The notes beneath the pieces were generated by a model, which was given only the letters and a program-made list of their open reading frames with translations, was not told the origin of the DNA and searched no databases. 33,780 bases of DNA from Lachnospiraceae bacterium (lineage in GTDB: Bacteria > Bacillota > Clostridia > Lachnospirales > Lachnospiraceae), in NCBI GenBank assembly GCA_017513625.1, contig JAFXEW010000011.1:1-33780 (forward strand), written 5' to 3'. The translations under genes and the position numbers were made by a program. Shown piece after piece: positions 26,101 through 33,780 of this stretch; position 1 is the stretch's first letter; each line of letters begins with the position of its first letter.

Positions 26101-27021
26101 ATGACAAACATTATGTGGATTGCAGATAATTGGAAAGATTACGAGGTATTGGATACGTCTGGCGGAGAAAAACTGGAGCGATGGGGCGACTATATCCTGG
26201 TACGTCCCGACCCTCAGGTTATTTGGAATACTCCCCATGACCATACAGGCTGGAAAAAGAAAAACGGTCACTATCACCGCAGCACAAAAGGCGGGGGGGA
26301 ATGGGAATTCTTTGACCTGCCTAACGAATGGAGCATCAATTATGAATTAAACGGTTCAAACGGTATCTCAGACAACCGGCTTACCTTCCGTTTAAAGCCT
26401 TTCAGCTTCAAGCACACCGGGCTTTTCCCGGAACAGGCCACCAACTGGGACTGGTTCTCCTCTCTCATTGTAAATGCCATAAAGCAACGCCCTGCAGACA
26501 GACCTATTAAAGTCTTGAATCTTTTTGCGTATACAGGTGGCGCCACCTTAGCCGCTGCCGCTGCAGGTGCAAACGTTACTCACGTAGATGCTTCCAAAGG
26601 CATGGTGACCTGGGCGAAGGAAAATGCAGTAGCATCCGGTCTGGGTGAAGCTCCCATCCGTTGGTTGGTAGACGACTGTGTAAAATTCGTGGAACGCGAA
26701 ATCAGACGGGGCAATAAATATGACGGCATCATTATGGACCCCCCCTCCTATGGCAGAGGCCCCAAAGGTGAAATCTGGAAAATAGAAGAAAGTATCTGGC
26801 CTTTTATAGAACTGACCACTCAGATTCTTTCTGATGATGCTTTATTCTTCCTGATTAACTCCTATACTACAGGATTACAGCCCGCAGTGCTTTCTTACAT
26901 GATGAATACAGCCATTACCTCCCGCTTCGGCGGTCAGGTGGAAGCCGGCGAAATCGGTCTTCCGGTAAAGGGCAGTGGTCTGGTACTCCCCTGCGGAGCT
27001 TCAGGACGCTGGAGCCGCTGA
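26101..27021 (+). CDS. Class I SAM-dependent methyltransferase (RlmI-like)
   Basis: A 306-residue methyltransferase. The N-terminal part contains FSFKHTGLFPEQATNWDW (about 101-118). The Rossmann domain has motif I KVLNLFAYTGGATL (137-150), HVDASKGMVTWAKEN (161-175) and motif IV IIMDPPSYGRGPKGE (210-224). This pattern belongs to the group around RlmI/RlmK-type 23S rRNA methyltransferases, but the target base is not determinable here. The ribosome binding site GAAAGG is close to the first ATG; a second in-frame ATG is at 26113. It is a single-gene unit ended by a perfect terminator. Confidence 0.88.
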   Translation: MTNIMWIADNWKDYEVLDTSGGEKLERWGDYILVRPDPQVIWNTPHDHTGWKKKNGHYHRSTKGGGEWEFFDLPNEWSINYELNGSNGISDNRLTFRLKPFSFKHTGLFPEQATNWDWFSSLIVNAIKQRPADRPIKVLNLFAYTGGATLAAAAAGANVTHVDASKGMVTWAKENAVASGLGEAPIRWLVDDCVKFVEREIRRGNKYDGIIMDPPSYGRGPKGEIWKIEESIWPFIELTTQILSDDALFFLINSYTTGLQPAVLSYMMNTAITSRFGGQVEAGEIGLPVKGSGLVLPCGASGRWSR

Positions 27022-27031
27022 TATGAATCAC

Positions 27032-27063
27032 AAAAGGCATTTGAGTTTCCTCAAATGCCTTTT
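27032..27063. terminator. Bidirectional terminator between convergent genes
   Basis: A perfect 14-bp stem AAAAGGCATTTGAG / CTCAAATGCCTTTT with a 4-nt loop, giving a U-run on both strands. It lies 11 bp after the methyltransferase stop and 15 bp after the convergent anti-sigma gene stop, so it can serve both. Confidence 0.92.
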
Positions 27064-27077
27064 CTTTGTTCCTACAT

Positions 27078-27983
27078 TTAGTCATCTTTCTTTATATAAG
27101 CAGAAAGTATCTCAAAAAAGTCAGCCGCCTCTGCGTCTCCGCTACACTCCACAGTCACTCCCTCACCATAATCAACAATAAAAGATTTTACTTCCTCCTC
27201 AGTGGTAGCTGCGCGAAGGGATTCCACCGCTTCCTGAGTCAGATCTGCTGCCGGAAGCGCCTTCTGCACAGCAATCTCCTCCGGATTTTCTTTTTCTACT
27301 TCTCCGCCTGCTTCATTTTCTTTCTGCTTTTGAATAATGAATTGCATGTATTTGCCCTCTGCATTTACCAGACGCACCTGCAATACCTCTGCTTTTTCAC
27401 CCTTACTCATGCTGACCGCATCAAAAGAATATCCTTCCGGAAGCTTCTTAGGCATGTATGCCGCATAGAGATCATTCTTACCGTTTAATCCTATTGCACT
27501 CTCCACACGCACATCCACTTCATTGTCTTTTAAAGGAGCATAATCATCCGTATAGGAATCCGTTACATCCTGACTCACTGACTCCTTATCCTGTATCTCC
27601 AGCACCGGCTTATTCTCTGCGTCAGGCTTGCTGCTTTCTTCTACCGCGTATTCCGCATCATTCATCTGGGCACCGTCTGCAGTCATCTCCCAGTTGGTAC
27701 CGCCGGTATTAACTAACATAGAATTTGTAGCATCGCTGGTAGCCATGTTTTCCATCATGCCTGCCGACCTGTACCCTATAAAGCACAATCCCGCAAAAAC
27801 AAGAGCCGCGCATGCTACCGCCAACTGTTTATGCTGCTTTATAAACACGATTACACTACCTGTCGCACTCTCCCTTTCACTCCGCTCCAGCAGTTCATCC
27901 GGAACATTCTGAAGTGCATCCAATATTTTACCGGCCTTATTCTGTTTATTATCATTCATGAAATTCTTTCCCTCTTCACTCAT
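27078..27983 (-). CDS. Membrane-bound anti-sigma factor, candidate
   Basis: A 301-residue protein. A short cytoplasmic N-terminus (about 1-50, with KILDALQNVPDELLERSERE) is followed by one membrane span (about 54-72) and a large extracytoplasmic part. Its middle portion (KKLPEGYSFDAVSMSKGE) resembles DUF4367-type domains of sigma-associated proteins. The ATG overlaps the ECF sigma stop by one base (TGATG); an alternative ATG lies 8 codons in (27959). The anti-sigma role is inferred from topology and from coupling to the sigma gene. Confidence 0.78.
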   Translation of the reverse strand: MSEEGKNFMNDNKQNKAGKILDALQNVPDELLERSERESATGSVIVFIKQHKQLAVACAALVFAGLCFIGYRSAGMMENMATSDATNSMLVNTGGTNWEMTADGAQMNDAEYAVEESSKPDAENKPVLEIQDKESVSQDVTDSYTDDYAPLKDNEVDVRVESAIGLNGKNDLYAAYMPKKLPEGYSFDAVSMSKGEKAEVLQVRLVNAEGKYMQFIIQKQKENEAGGEVEKENPEEIAVQKALPAADLTQEAVESLRAATTEEEVKSFIVDYGEGVTVECSGDAEAADFFEILSAYIKKDD

Positions 27984-28543
27984 CAGATAACGATTCCTTC
28001 CTGTTCTAAGTGCTCGTTCAATTTACACCGGGTACGAAACAATAGCGTCTTTACCGTGTTCAGCTTCATGTGATATTTATCCGCAATGGTCTGATAATCC
28101 TCCATATACCAATACCGGCGCAAAAACACATTACACTCTCTGGCAGGCAGTTTTTCCAAAAAGCTGTGAATGCTTCTTTCCAGTTCTGCTGCCATGGTCA
28201 GATCCTCAACCGTATCTTCCGCTGCCAGACACTCTGCCAATTCATCAAGGGCCACTTCCATACAGCCTCCGCCCCGCTTTGCGGCATGCCTGGCTTTATA
28301 TCTGTCCAAAGCCAGATTACGGGTTATTTTTCCCAGAAATAATTGTAATTTATTTGGCCGCTGTGGCGGAATGGAATTCCATGCCCTGAGCCATGTATCA
28401 TTGAGACACTCTTCGGTGTCTCCTTTGTCATACAGGATATTAAAAGCTATACTATGACAATAATTACCGTATTTTTCCTGCGTCACGACAATAGCCTGTT
28501 CGTTTCTCTCAAAATACAAATCTATCAGCTCTGTCTCTTTCAC
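27983..28543 (-). CDS. ECF-type RNA polymerase sigma factor
   Basis: A 186-residue extracytoplasmic-function sigma factor. Region 2 covers about residues 8-78 (ILYDKGDTEECLNDTWLRAW and TRNLALDRYKARHA). Region 4 covers about 128-178 (YWYMEDYQTIADKYHMKLNT, then VKTLLFRTRCKLNEHL). The start is GTG, with GGGAGG 7 nt upstream. It is paired with an overlapping anti-sigma gene and preceded by a promoter of the type ECF sigmas recognise, so it probably activates its own transcription on envelope stress or another signal that I cannot name. Confidence 0.93.
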   Translation of the reverse strand: MKETELIDLYFERNEQAIVVTQEKYGNYCHSIAFNILYDKGDTEECLNDTWLRAWNSIPPQRPNKLQLFLGKITRNLALDRYKARHAAKRGGGCMEVALDELAECLAAEDTVEDLTMAAELERSIHSFLEKLPARECNVFLRRYWYMEDYQTIADKYHMKLNTVKTLLFRTRCKLNEHLEQEGIVI

Positions 28544-28583
28544 CGTTTATCCTCCCGTGAAATCTCACGCTGCTATCTATATA

Positions 28584-28609
28584 GACGGCAAACGCCCCCT
28601 TGGGTTTCA
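28584..28609 (-). promoter_or_regulatory. ECF-type autoregulatory promoter
   Basis: Minus-strand TGAAAC (28604-28609), 16 bp, CGTC (28584-28587), starting about 41 bp before the sigma GTG. The AAC-containing -35 and CGTC -10 at this spacing are the pattern of SigW/SigM-class promoters. No sigma-A promoter of comparable quality is seen in this gap. Confidence 0.75.
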
Positions 28610-28639
28610 TCCTTTTCACAATCTGTCAGTTCTTTACAC

Positions 28640-28681
28640 AAAAACACCTCAAATGAAGTGTGTTGCCTCATTTGAGGTGTT
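28640..28681 (-). terminator. Intrinsic terminator after the GGDEF gene
   Basis: A 14-bp stem AACACCTCAAATGA / TCATTTGAGGTGTT with an 11-nt loop, followed by U-rich sequence on the minus strand, 18 bp after the stop of the diguanylate cyclase gene. It isolates the sigma unit from upstream read-through. Confidence 0.88.
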
Positions 28682-28699
28682 AATCTTTACTTATAAAAA

Positions 28700-30613
28700 C
28701 TACTTATCCATGCCGTCAATCTGATGGTAATGCTGCTTCATGATATACATGGATTCATCGGCCTTACGCAGGTATTCTTCAGGACTGTAGGTCTCACCCG
28801 GGTGCATAACCACCGCACCGAAACTTACGGTAAGCGGGAATACCAGATTTCTTTCGCCCTTTAATACTTCCAAATTCGCCGCCAGCTCATTCTTAATGTC
28901 CTCAGCCTCTGAAATATCTTGGCACTCACCTACCATGATAAATTCATCTCCGCCATAACGAACTGCTATCCAGTCCTGAGGCAAAGTCTTCTTAATTGCA
29001 TCAGCAACCGTACACAATGCAATATCTCCGTGAAGATGTCCGTACTTATCATTAATCATCTTCATACGGTTAATATCGGCAAAAATCATGGCGCCGGTCT
29101 TTCCATCCTGCTGACACTTTTGCAGATAAGGGAATGCAATACTCTCACATCCGCTTCTGTTGCGAAGTCCTGTAAGAGGATCTGTCATGGAAATGTCAAT
29201 CAGCTTCTGATTCAATACTTCCAAGCGTATATTCTGACGTACTCTGTCCAAATCCTGGCTCAGATGTCTGGCCCAGGTATATAATGTCTGTTCGTACAAT
29301 GACCGCACTTCATCAATAAACACCGCATATCCCACGCACTTTTCATCCGTGTGTAACGGCAGGAACATATACAAATGGGATTCCGGTGTCTCCCCGTCAT
29401 AAACAGCCAATAACTGCTTGCTGGGATACACAATGTGCCACTGAGGCATTCCGTCCACCAGATGCACATATGTTTCCATATTCTCCGTGTAGGCACCATT
29501 GTTTACAACATTATCAATCTCGTCGGCGGAAAAAAAGTCATCCACTATACAAATCATGAAGTTAGCGCCTTCAAAGCTATGGTCGTAGGCGAAGTTACCG
29601 TTCATGGTGACTTTCAGTTCCGTAATCGAATCAAGTTTTGCAAGTACTTCATCCAAAAATCTGAAATGCCACTCATTAACACTGCTTTCCTTCTTGCCCC
29701 TGAATGCATTCAATACGGAACGCAAACGATTAGCCTGTCTTTCTTCATCTACACTACATCCGCAACTTTCGCCAATCACTGCATAAGAAGGATACGTAGT
29801 CTTAGTCGGAACCTCTTCACCATTCATCTCTCTCACAAGCAAATCCATTCCGTCATATCCTACTTTGTCCCAACCACGGGCTACAGTAGACAAAATCGGA
29901 GAAAACTGCTGCCCGGTTGCTATACAGTCACAACCTGTAACCATAGCATCCTGAGGCACCCTGAAACCGCGATTATCCAATGCGGAACAAACAGCAATCG
30001 CCATCTCATCATTTGCACACACAAAGACATCGGGCAATTTATTATTACGCGTATTCATCCAGGCAATAACTGCATCATAAGTGTCAAAATAAGACCACTC
30101 ACCTTTTAAAATATTAGAAGGTGAAAGTCTCAGTCCTGCCTTCTTCATGGCATCAACAGTGGCCTTCAGACGGAGCTGACTCTCCTGATTGTCCGTAGGA
30201 CCGCTGACAAACACAAAATCCTTGGCCTTATGAACCTGAATCAGATGTGTCACCAAATCATACACACCGGTATAAGTCTCTGTACCCAGGAACGGAATTC
30301 CATCCATCTCATACTCCAGAGATACAGAAGGCACATTATGCTTCTGAATCTGTCTCGCCAGATATTCTCTTTCACTGTTTAAATTTATAGTATTTCCAAG
30401 TAAAATGACACCTTCAAACTGACTAACATCAGGAAGCTGGAAAATAGCCTTTGCATTGATATTCTCCGGTTTATTCTCTGGGCCGGATGAATAATTGACA
30501 AATGCAAAGATATCAATATTATCCTCAGCTGCACGCTTGCGGATACCTTCAAGAACCAGCTGCATATATTCATTTGCCCATCCGTTTGCAAACAACGCCA
30601 CTCTTCTTTTCAT
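28700..30613 (-). CDS. Diguanylate cyclase with LacI-like ligand-binding N-terminus
   Basis: A 637-residue protein with no signal peptide or membrane span, so probably cytoplasmic. Residues about 1-290 resemble the type 1 periplasmic-binding fold of LacI/GalR regulators (RRVALFANGWANEYMQLVLE, FVCANDEMAIAVCSALDNRG), but the helix-turn-helix is absent. A linker region (about 290-455) follows, then a GGDEF domain from about 465 (MTDPLTGLRNRSG) with the active-site YGGDEF at about 553. The product-inhibition RxxD motif is not at its usual place. It probably makes c-di-GMP in response to a bound ligand. AGAGG lies 8 nt before the ATG. Confidence 0.9.
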   Translation of the reverse strand: MKRRVALFANGWANEYMQLVLEGIRKRAAEDNIDIFAFVNYSSGPENKPENINAKAIFQLPDVSQFEGVILLGNTINLNSEREYLARQIQKHNVPSVSLEYEMDGIPFLGTETYTGVYDLVTHLIQVHKAKDFVFVSGPTDNQESQLRLKATVDAMKKAGLRLSPSNILKGEWSYFDTYDAVIAWMNTRNNKLPDVFVCANDEMAIAVCSALDNRGFRVPQDAMVTGCDCIATGQQFSPILSTVARGWDKVGYDGMDLLVREMNGEEVPTKTTYPSYAVIGESCGCSVDEERQANRLRSVLNAFRGKKESSVNEWHFRFLDEVLAKLDSITELKVTMNGNFAYDHSFEGANFMICIVDDFFSADEIDNVVNNGAYTENMETYVHLVDGMPQWHIVYPSKQLLAVYDGETPESHLYMFLPLHTDEKCVGYAVFIDEVRSLYEQTLYTWARHLSQDLDRVRQNIRLEVLNQKLIDISMTDPLTGLRNRSGCESIAFPYLQKCQQDGKTGAMIFADINRMKMINDKYGHLHGDIALCTVADAIKKTLPQDWIAVRYGGDEFIMVGECQDISEAEDIKNELAANLEVLKGERNLVFPLTVSFGAVVMHPGETYSPEEYLRKADESMYIMKQHYHQIDGMDK

Positions 30614-30722
30614 ATAGCCAACCTCTTCTTTTACTTAACATAGTTACGATTACGTACATCATAACACATTTTCTGTAAAAATGCTAGTTAAAAGTATCAT
30701 TTTCTAACAATTTTTGCACAAT

Positions 30723-31265
30723 TTAATAGTTTTCTTTTTTTATCTCGAAGTAAGCCTGGGGATGATTGCATACAGGGCATACTTCAGGTGCAGCAGTTCC
30801 TACCACCACATGACCGCAGTTACGGCATTCCCATACCTGCACACCACTCTTTTCAAAGACTTCCTTCGTCTCTACATTGTGCAGAAGAGCACGATATCTT
30901 TCCTCATGCTCCTTTTCAATGGCAGCCACACCTCTGAAACGTGCGGCAAGCTCCGGAAATCCCTCTTCCTCTGCTTCTCGTGCCATTCTGTCATACATAT
31001 CGGTCCACTCGTAATTTTCACCTGCAGCAGCCGCTACCAGATTCTCGGCGGTATTGCCCAGTTCGCCAAGCTCCTTAAACCATAATTTAGCATGTTCCTT
31101 TTCATTGTCTGCAGTCTTTAAAAATAACTCCGCAATCTGCTCATAGCCGTTCTTCTTAGCTACAGAAGCAAAATAAGTGTATTTATTTCTTGCCTGTGAC
31201 TCTCCTGCGAAAGCCTCCCATAAGTTTTTTTCTGTTTTTGTGCCTGCATACGGATTCTGTCCCAT
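30723..31265 (-). CDS. Rubrerythrin
   Basis: A diiron peroxidase that protects anaerobes by reducing hydrogen peroxide. The four-helix-bundle iron ligands are visible in [31 protein letters not shown] and [17 protein letters not shown]-terminal rubredoxin-like domain (about 143-175) has both Cys pairs, CRNCGHVV and CPVCNHP. At 180 residues it has normal length. It is monocistronic as far as can be seen. A palindrome just after the candidate promoter could be an operator. Confidence 0.95.
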   Translation of the reverse strand: MGQNPYAGTKTEKNLWEAFAGESQARNKYTYFASVAKKNGYEQIAELFLKTADNEKEHAKLWFKELGELGNTAENLVAAAAGENYEWTDMYDRMAREAEEEGFPELAARFRGVAAIEKEHEERYRALLHNVETKEVFEKSGVQVWECRNCGHVVVGTAAPEVCPVCNHPQAYFEIKKENY

Positions 31266-31297
31266 AATATACCTCCTGAAACTTGTTTTAAATATTT

Positions 31298-31330
31298 AGT
31301 TTATACAAACTCTTCATTGTAAGTATACCA
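31298..31330 (-). promoter_or_regulatory. Extended -10 promoter and palindrome of rubrerythrin
   Basis: On the minus strand TGG-TATACT (31322-31330) is an extended -10 element. Downstream of it, AGTTT-GTAT-AAACT (31298-31311) is a perfect palindrome that could be bound by a repressor. It does not fit the PerR consensus well. Low certainty for the operator. Confidence 0.4.
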
Positions 31331-31562
31331 CAAATACCGTTTTTCTTCCACTGAAATTCTTTAAACGTCCATATTACTAATATCACCATTTTCCCTCCAA
31401 CATAATTCCATTTATTTGCAACATTTTTCCATTCTATTATCCCGTTCATTCATTTAATGTACATATATAAAGCAACATTACTACTATTAAAAATAAATCC
31501 ACGCCCACTTAAAGGACCCGGATTTCTTTTGATAAACAATCAATTGTTAGGAGGATTTGGAC
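31331..31562. promoter_or_regulatory. Divergent intergenic region before the alpha-galactosidase
   Basis: AT-rich spacer with no gene. A perfect inverted repeat AACAAT-CA-ATTGTT (31535-31548) directly precedes the AGGAGG ribosome binding site (31549-31554) of the alpha-galactosidase gene and could be an operator or occlude translation. I could not identify a convincing plus-strand sigma-A promoter. Confidence 0.4.
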
Positions 31563-32729
31563 ATGGACCAAAAATTACCGGGTATGCTGCCCGCTCTGGG
31601 ATGGAACTCCTGGAATACGTTTACATGGGATATTAATGAAAACCTGATTAAGAGAATGGCTGACGTAATGGTCGAAGAGGGATATCTGGAAGCCGGATAC
31701 GAATATGTGGTTATCGATGACTGCTGGAGTCTGAAAGAAAGAGACGCGGAGGGCCGTCTGGTTCCTGACCCGGCTAAATTCCCCAACGGCATGAAAGCAG
31801 TAGCCGATTATATTCACTCCAAGGGGTTAAAATTTGGCATGTATTCCTGTGCCGGCACCCATACCTGTGCCGGTCATCCCGGAAGCTTTGAGCATGAATT
31901 TGAAGATGCCCGCCAGTTTGCACAGTGGGGTGTTGATTATCTGAAATATGATTATTGTTTCAAGCCCCGTCATGTATCCGGAGAGCTGTTATACAAACGA
32001 ATGAGCCTGGCTCTGAAAAACTGTGGCCGTGACATTCTTTTTTCTGCCTGCAACTGGGGCGAGGATAATGTATATCAGTGGATCCGTGAGTCCGGTGCAC
32101 ACTCTTACCGTTCAACGGGAGATATTCAGGACCGATGGGATTCCATCAAAAACATAGCATTGTCACAGCTGGAAAAAGAACCCTTTACCGGCTCCTACTG
32201 CCACAACGACATGGATATGCTGGTTGTGGGTATGTACGGCGGAAGCAACAGCGATTTTATCGGAAGCAAAATCGGCGGTTGTACTGATGCCCAGTACCGT
32301 AGCCATTTTGCCCTGTGGTGCATGATGGATTCTCCCCTGATGATAGGTTGCGACCTGCGTAAGGCCAATGCTTTCACTAAAGAGCTCCTTCAAAACAAAG
32401 ACCTTCTGGCCATTAATCAGGATCCCGAAAGCAGGGGTGCCTACCGTATCAAAGTAGAGCCTCAGTGGTTTAAGGCGGAGGATGCTTTTGTACTTGCAAA
32501 AGTACTGGCTGACGGCGATATCGCCCTTGGATTCTTTAATTTCAGCGATACCGCCCGGGAACTGTCCCTGCAATTCTGGGATATCGGCCTGCCCTATGCA
32601 TCCAATGTATCTTTAAGCCTCTACGATTGCATCAATCACAAAGAGCTGGGTTCCTTCCGCGAACGCTACTCTCCCACCGTTCCTTCCGGAGACTGTGTGG
32701 TGGTACGCGCACATCTGGAGGTCCTGTGA
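31563..32729 (+). CDS. Alpha-galactosidase, glycoside hydrolase family 27
   Basis: Hydrolyses terminal alpha-galactosyl residues, as in melibiose or raffinose-type sugars. The GH27 barrel shows GMLPALGWNSWNTF at the start, YVVIDDCW (about 48-55), nucleophile Asp130 in VDYLKYDYC and probable acid/base Asp187 in YRSTGDIQDRW. A C-terminal beta domain follows (ADGDIALGFFNFSD). No signal peptide, so it is intracellular. I start at the ATG at 31563 (388 residues), with AGGAGG 8 nt upstream; an in-frame TTG two codons earlier is too close. Its stop overlaps the next small gene. Confidence 0.95.
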   Translation: MDQKLPGMLPALGWNSWNTFTWDINENLIKRMADVMVEEGYLEAGYEYVVIDDCWSLKERDAEGRLVPDPAKFPNGMKAVADYIHSKGLKFGMYSCAGTHTCAGHPGSFEHEFEDARQFAQWGVDYLKYDYCFKPRHVSGELLYKRMSLALKNCGRDILFSACNWGEDNVYQWIRESGAHSYRSTGDIQDRWDSIKNIALSQLEKEPFTGSYCHNDMDMLVVGMYGGSNSDFIGSKIGGCTDAQYRSHFALWCMMDSPLMIGCDLRKANAFTKELLQNKDLLAINQDPESRGAYRIKVEPQWFKAEDAFVLAKVLADGDIALGFFNFSDTARELSLQFWDIGLPYASNVSLSLYDCINHKELGSFRERYSPTVPSGDCVVVRAHLEVL

Positions 32730-32923
32730 GCGGCACCTGCCACCGGTGCGCTGCTACGCTGACCGGTGACGAAAAAGCCATCTGCATGAAACTGATTTCC
32801 CGCAACACCCGGGAGTTTTACTGCCTGGACTGTCTGGGAGAAAAGCTGGGCTGCGGCAGAGGCCCTATAGAAGAAAAAATACGCTACTACCGTGAAAGCG
32901 GTAATTGCGTACTCTTCCGTTAA
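32726..32923 (+). CDS. Small Cys-rich (zinc-ribbon-like) protein, unknown function
   Basis: A 65-residue protein beginning at a GTG that overlaps the alpha-galactosidase stop as GTGA, with GGAGG 4 nt upstream. It has CxxC at residues 5-8 and 33-36 and further Cys at 20, 43 and 61, suggesting a zinc ribbon. The rest is NTREFYCLDCLGEKLGCG and a charged end, KIRYYRESGNCVLFR. The frame is open upstream inside the enzyme gene, but the overlap start is the supported one. The coupling suggests a role with the enzyme or its sugar pathway; function unknown. Confidence 0.75.
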   Translation: MSGTCHRCAATLTGDEKAICMKLISRNTREFYCLDCLGEKLGCGRGPIEEKIRYYRESGNCVLFR

Positions 32924-33717
32924 TTTTCTTTTGAAGTTTTAAATGTATTTCTATATTCACTGGGAGTCATGCCCTGTGCTTTTTTGAAGATTTTAGAAAA
33001 GTACAGGGCATCTTCATACCCTACGGAAGCCGCAACCGCCTGAATACTCCTGTCCGTACCTTTCAGCAACCTGCAGGCTCTTTCCAACCGTATCCGTGCC
33101 AAATACTGCTGGGGCGAAATCCCCAAAGCTTCCTTATACAAACGGAATAAATGGGTTCTGTCCACATGCAGTATAGATGCCATCTCTCCCACATGCAGAT
33201 CACTTCTCCAATAATAATTCGCAATATATTCCTGCGCCAGTTGCACATATGCCTTCTGATTAGCCCCCTCCGATTCCAGATTTTTTCTGAAGAAAGCCGT
33301 AAGCAGCATATGGAGTCCTGCCGATTCCTGCTCCTGACGCAGAATTCTATCGTCCGCACTTGAACTTATCTGCAGACTCTCCCTCAATTCACCCACATGC
33401 ATTACGGGTCGTTCCCTGGTAAATCCGGTAAAAGCCAGGAGCCTCTCCACGCCGCGCCCCCTAAAATCCACCCACTCGTATTCCCAAGGATGGGTACGGC
33501 CGGGGAAATACGTATATTCTTCTCCGGGATATATGAGAAAAGCATCCCCCTTTTGAAGTACATATTCTTCTCCGCCTACCCTCACATAACCTTTTCCGGA
33601 CAGGATATAATGCAGAGCATACAAATCCCTGCAGCCCGGTCCCCACCGGTGCATATTGGGCTCTTTGTATCCGTAACCGATAAAAATCAGTTCTCTTTCT
33701 TCTCCGTGCTTTGACAT
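32920..33717 (-). CDS. AraC-family transcriptional regulator
   Basis: A 265-residue regulator. The N-terminal cupin-like sensor (about 25-95) has LHYILSGKGYVRVGGEEYVL and the typical FLIYPGEEYTYFPG. The C-terminal AraC domain has two helix-turn-helix motifs (about 175-255: VGEMASILHVDRTHLFRLYK, then SIQAVAASVGYEDALYFSKI). A sugar ligand is likely. It is convergent with the alpha-galactosidase and small-protein genes, overlapping the latter by four bases (TTAA), and is a candidate regulator of them. The ribosome binding site is GGAAGAGG. Its promoter may lie partly beyond the window. Confidence 0.93.
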   Translation of the reverse strand: MSKHGEERELIFIGYGYKEPNMHRWGPGCRDLYALHYILSGKGYVRVGGEEYVLQKGDAFLIYPGEEYTYFPGRTHPWEYEWVDFRGRGVERLLAFTGFTRERPVMHVGELRESLQISSSADDRILRQEQESAGLHMLLTAFFRKNLESEGANQKAYVQLAQEYIANYYWRSDLHVGEMASILHVDRTHLFRLYKEALGISPQQYLARIRLERACRLLKGTDRSIQAVAASVGYEDALYFSKIFKKAQGMTPSEYRNTFKTSKEN

Positions 33718-33780
33718 AGAAACCTCTTCCTTTTATTCCAACAAACGGTTTAATCTTTTTTGTACGTAAGTAATGACCGG

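Noticed and set aside
29435..30109. 224-codon open frame on the plus strand
   Set aside because: It is antisense to the well-supported sensor-GGDEF gene and its composition is what such a shadow frame gives.
1..33780. tRNA or rRNA genes
   Set aside because: I found no cloverleaf with conserved TTCRA arms and no rRNA segments in the gaps.

Overview
The window looks like the chromosome of a low-GC, Gram-positive anaerobe of the Clostridia, most likely a Lachnospiraceae relative. This is inferred from the gene order rpsJ...secY-adk-map-KOW-infA-rpmJ...rplQ-ecfA1-ecfA2-ecfT-truA-rplM-rpsI, the strong AGGAGG ribosome binding sites, a rubrerythrin, an enlarged L17, and an ECF sigma/anti-sigma pair. 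About 70% of the window is one long ribosomal-protein superlocus on the minus strand; transcription therefore runs from high to low coordinates.

Translation superlocus (about 23350 down to 1). It splits into transcription units by promoters and terminators read directly from the sequence. (1) S10-spc: a promoter at 23320-23348 and a ~260-nt highly structured leader precede rpsJ, rplC, rplD, rplW, rplB, rpsS, rplV, rpsC, rplP, rpmC, rpsQ, rplN, rplX, rplE, rpsN, rpsH, rplF, rplR, rpsE, rpmD, rplO and secY, closed by a perfect intrinsic terminator (12063-12094). (2) A promoter at 12023-12051 drives adk, map, a KOW protein, infA and an unexpected polytopic membrane protein (8693-9988). (3) A promoter at 8618-8646 drives rpmJ, rpsM, rpsK, rpsD, rpoA and rplQ, ending at the terminator 4658-4687. 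(4) A promoter at 4507-4535 drives the vitamin-transport ECF energizing module ecfA1-ecfA2-ecfT plus truA. (5) A perfect-consensus promoter at 1012-1040 and a ~165-nt leader drive rplM and rpsI. Several gaps between genes in this region contain stable small hairpins that lack U-tracts.

Accessory right flank (23465-33780). Upstream of the S10 promoter lie a translationally coupled DMT exporter and PutP-type Na+/proline symporter pair (minus), a divergent SAM-dependent methyltransferase (plus), a convergent ECF sigma/anti-sigma pair with a recognisable self-type promoter (minus), a diguanylate cyclase with a LacI-like ligand-binding N-terminus (minus), rubrerythrin (minus), and a carbohydrate island: GH27 alpha-galactosidase and an overlapping 65-residue Cys-rich small protein (plus), facing an AraC regulator (minus) that is a candidate regulator of the cluster.

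Most noteworthy: the S10-operon leader with a long-range helix and mutually exclusive hairpins around the rpsJ ribosome binding site; the membrane protein lodged between infA and rpmJ; the structured 313-nt gap before rpsM; a run of triloop mini-hairpins between rpsJ and rplC; and the Cys-rich small ORF translationally coupled to the alpha-galactosidase. I see no tRNA, rRNA, CRISPR array, insertion sequence or phage gene.
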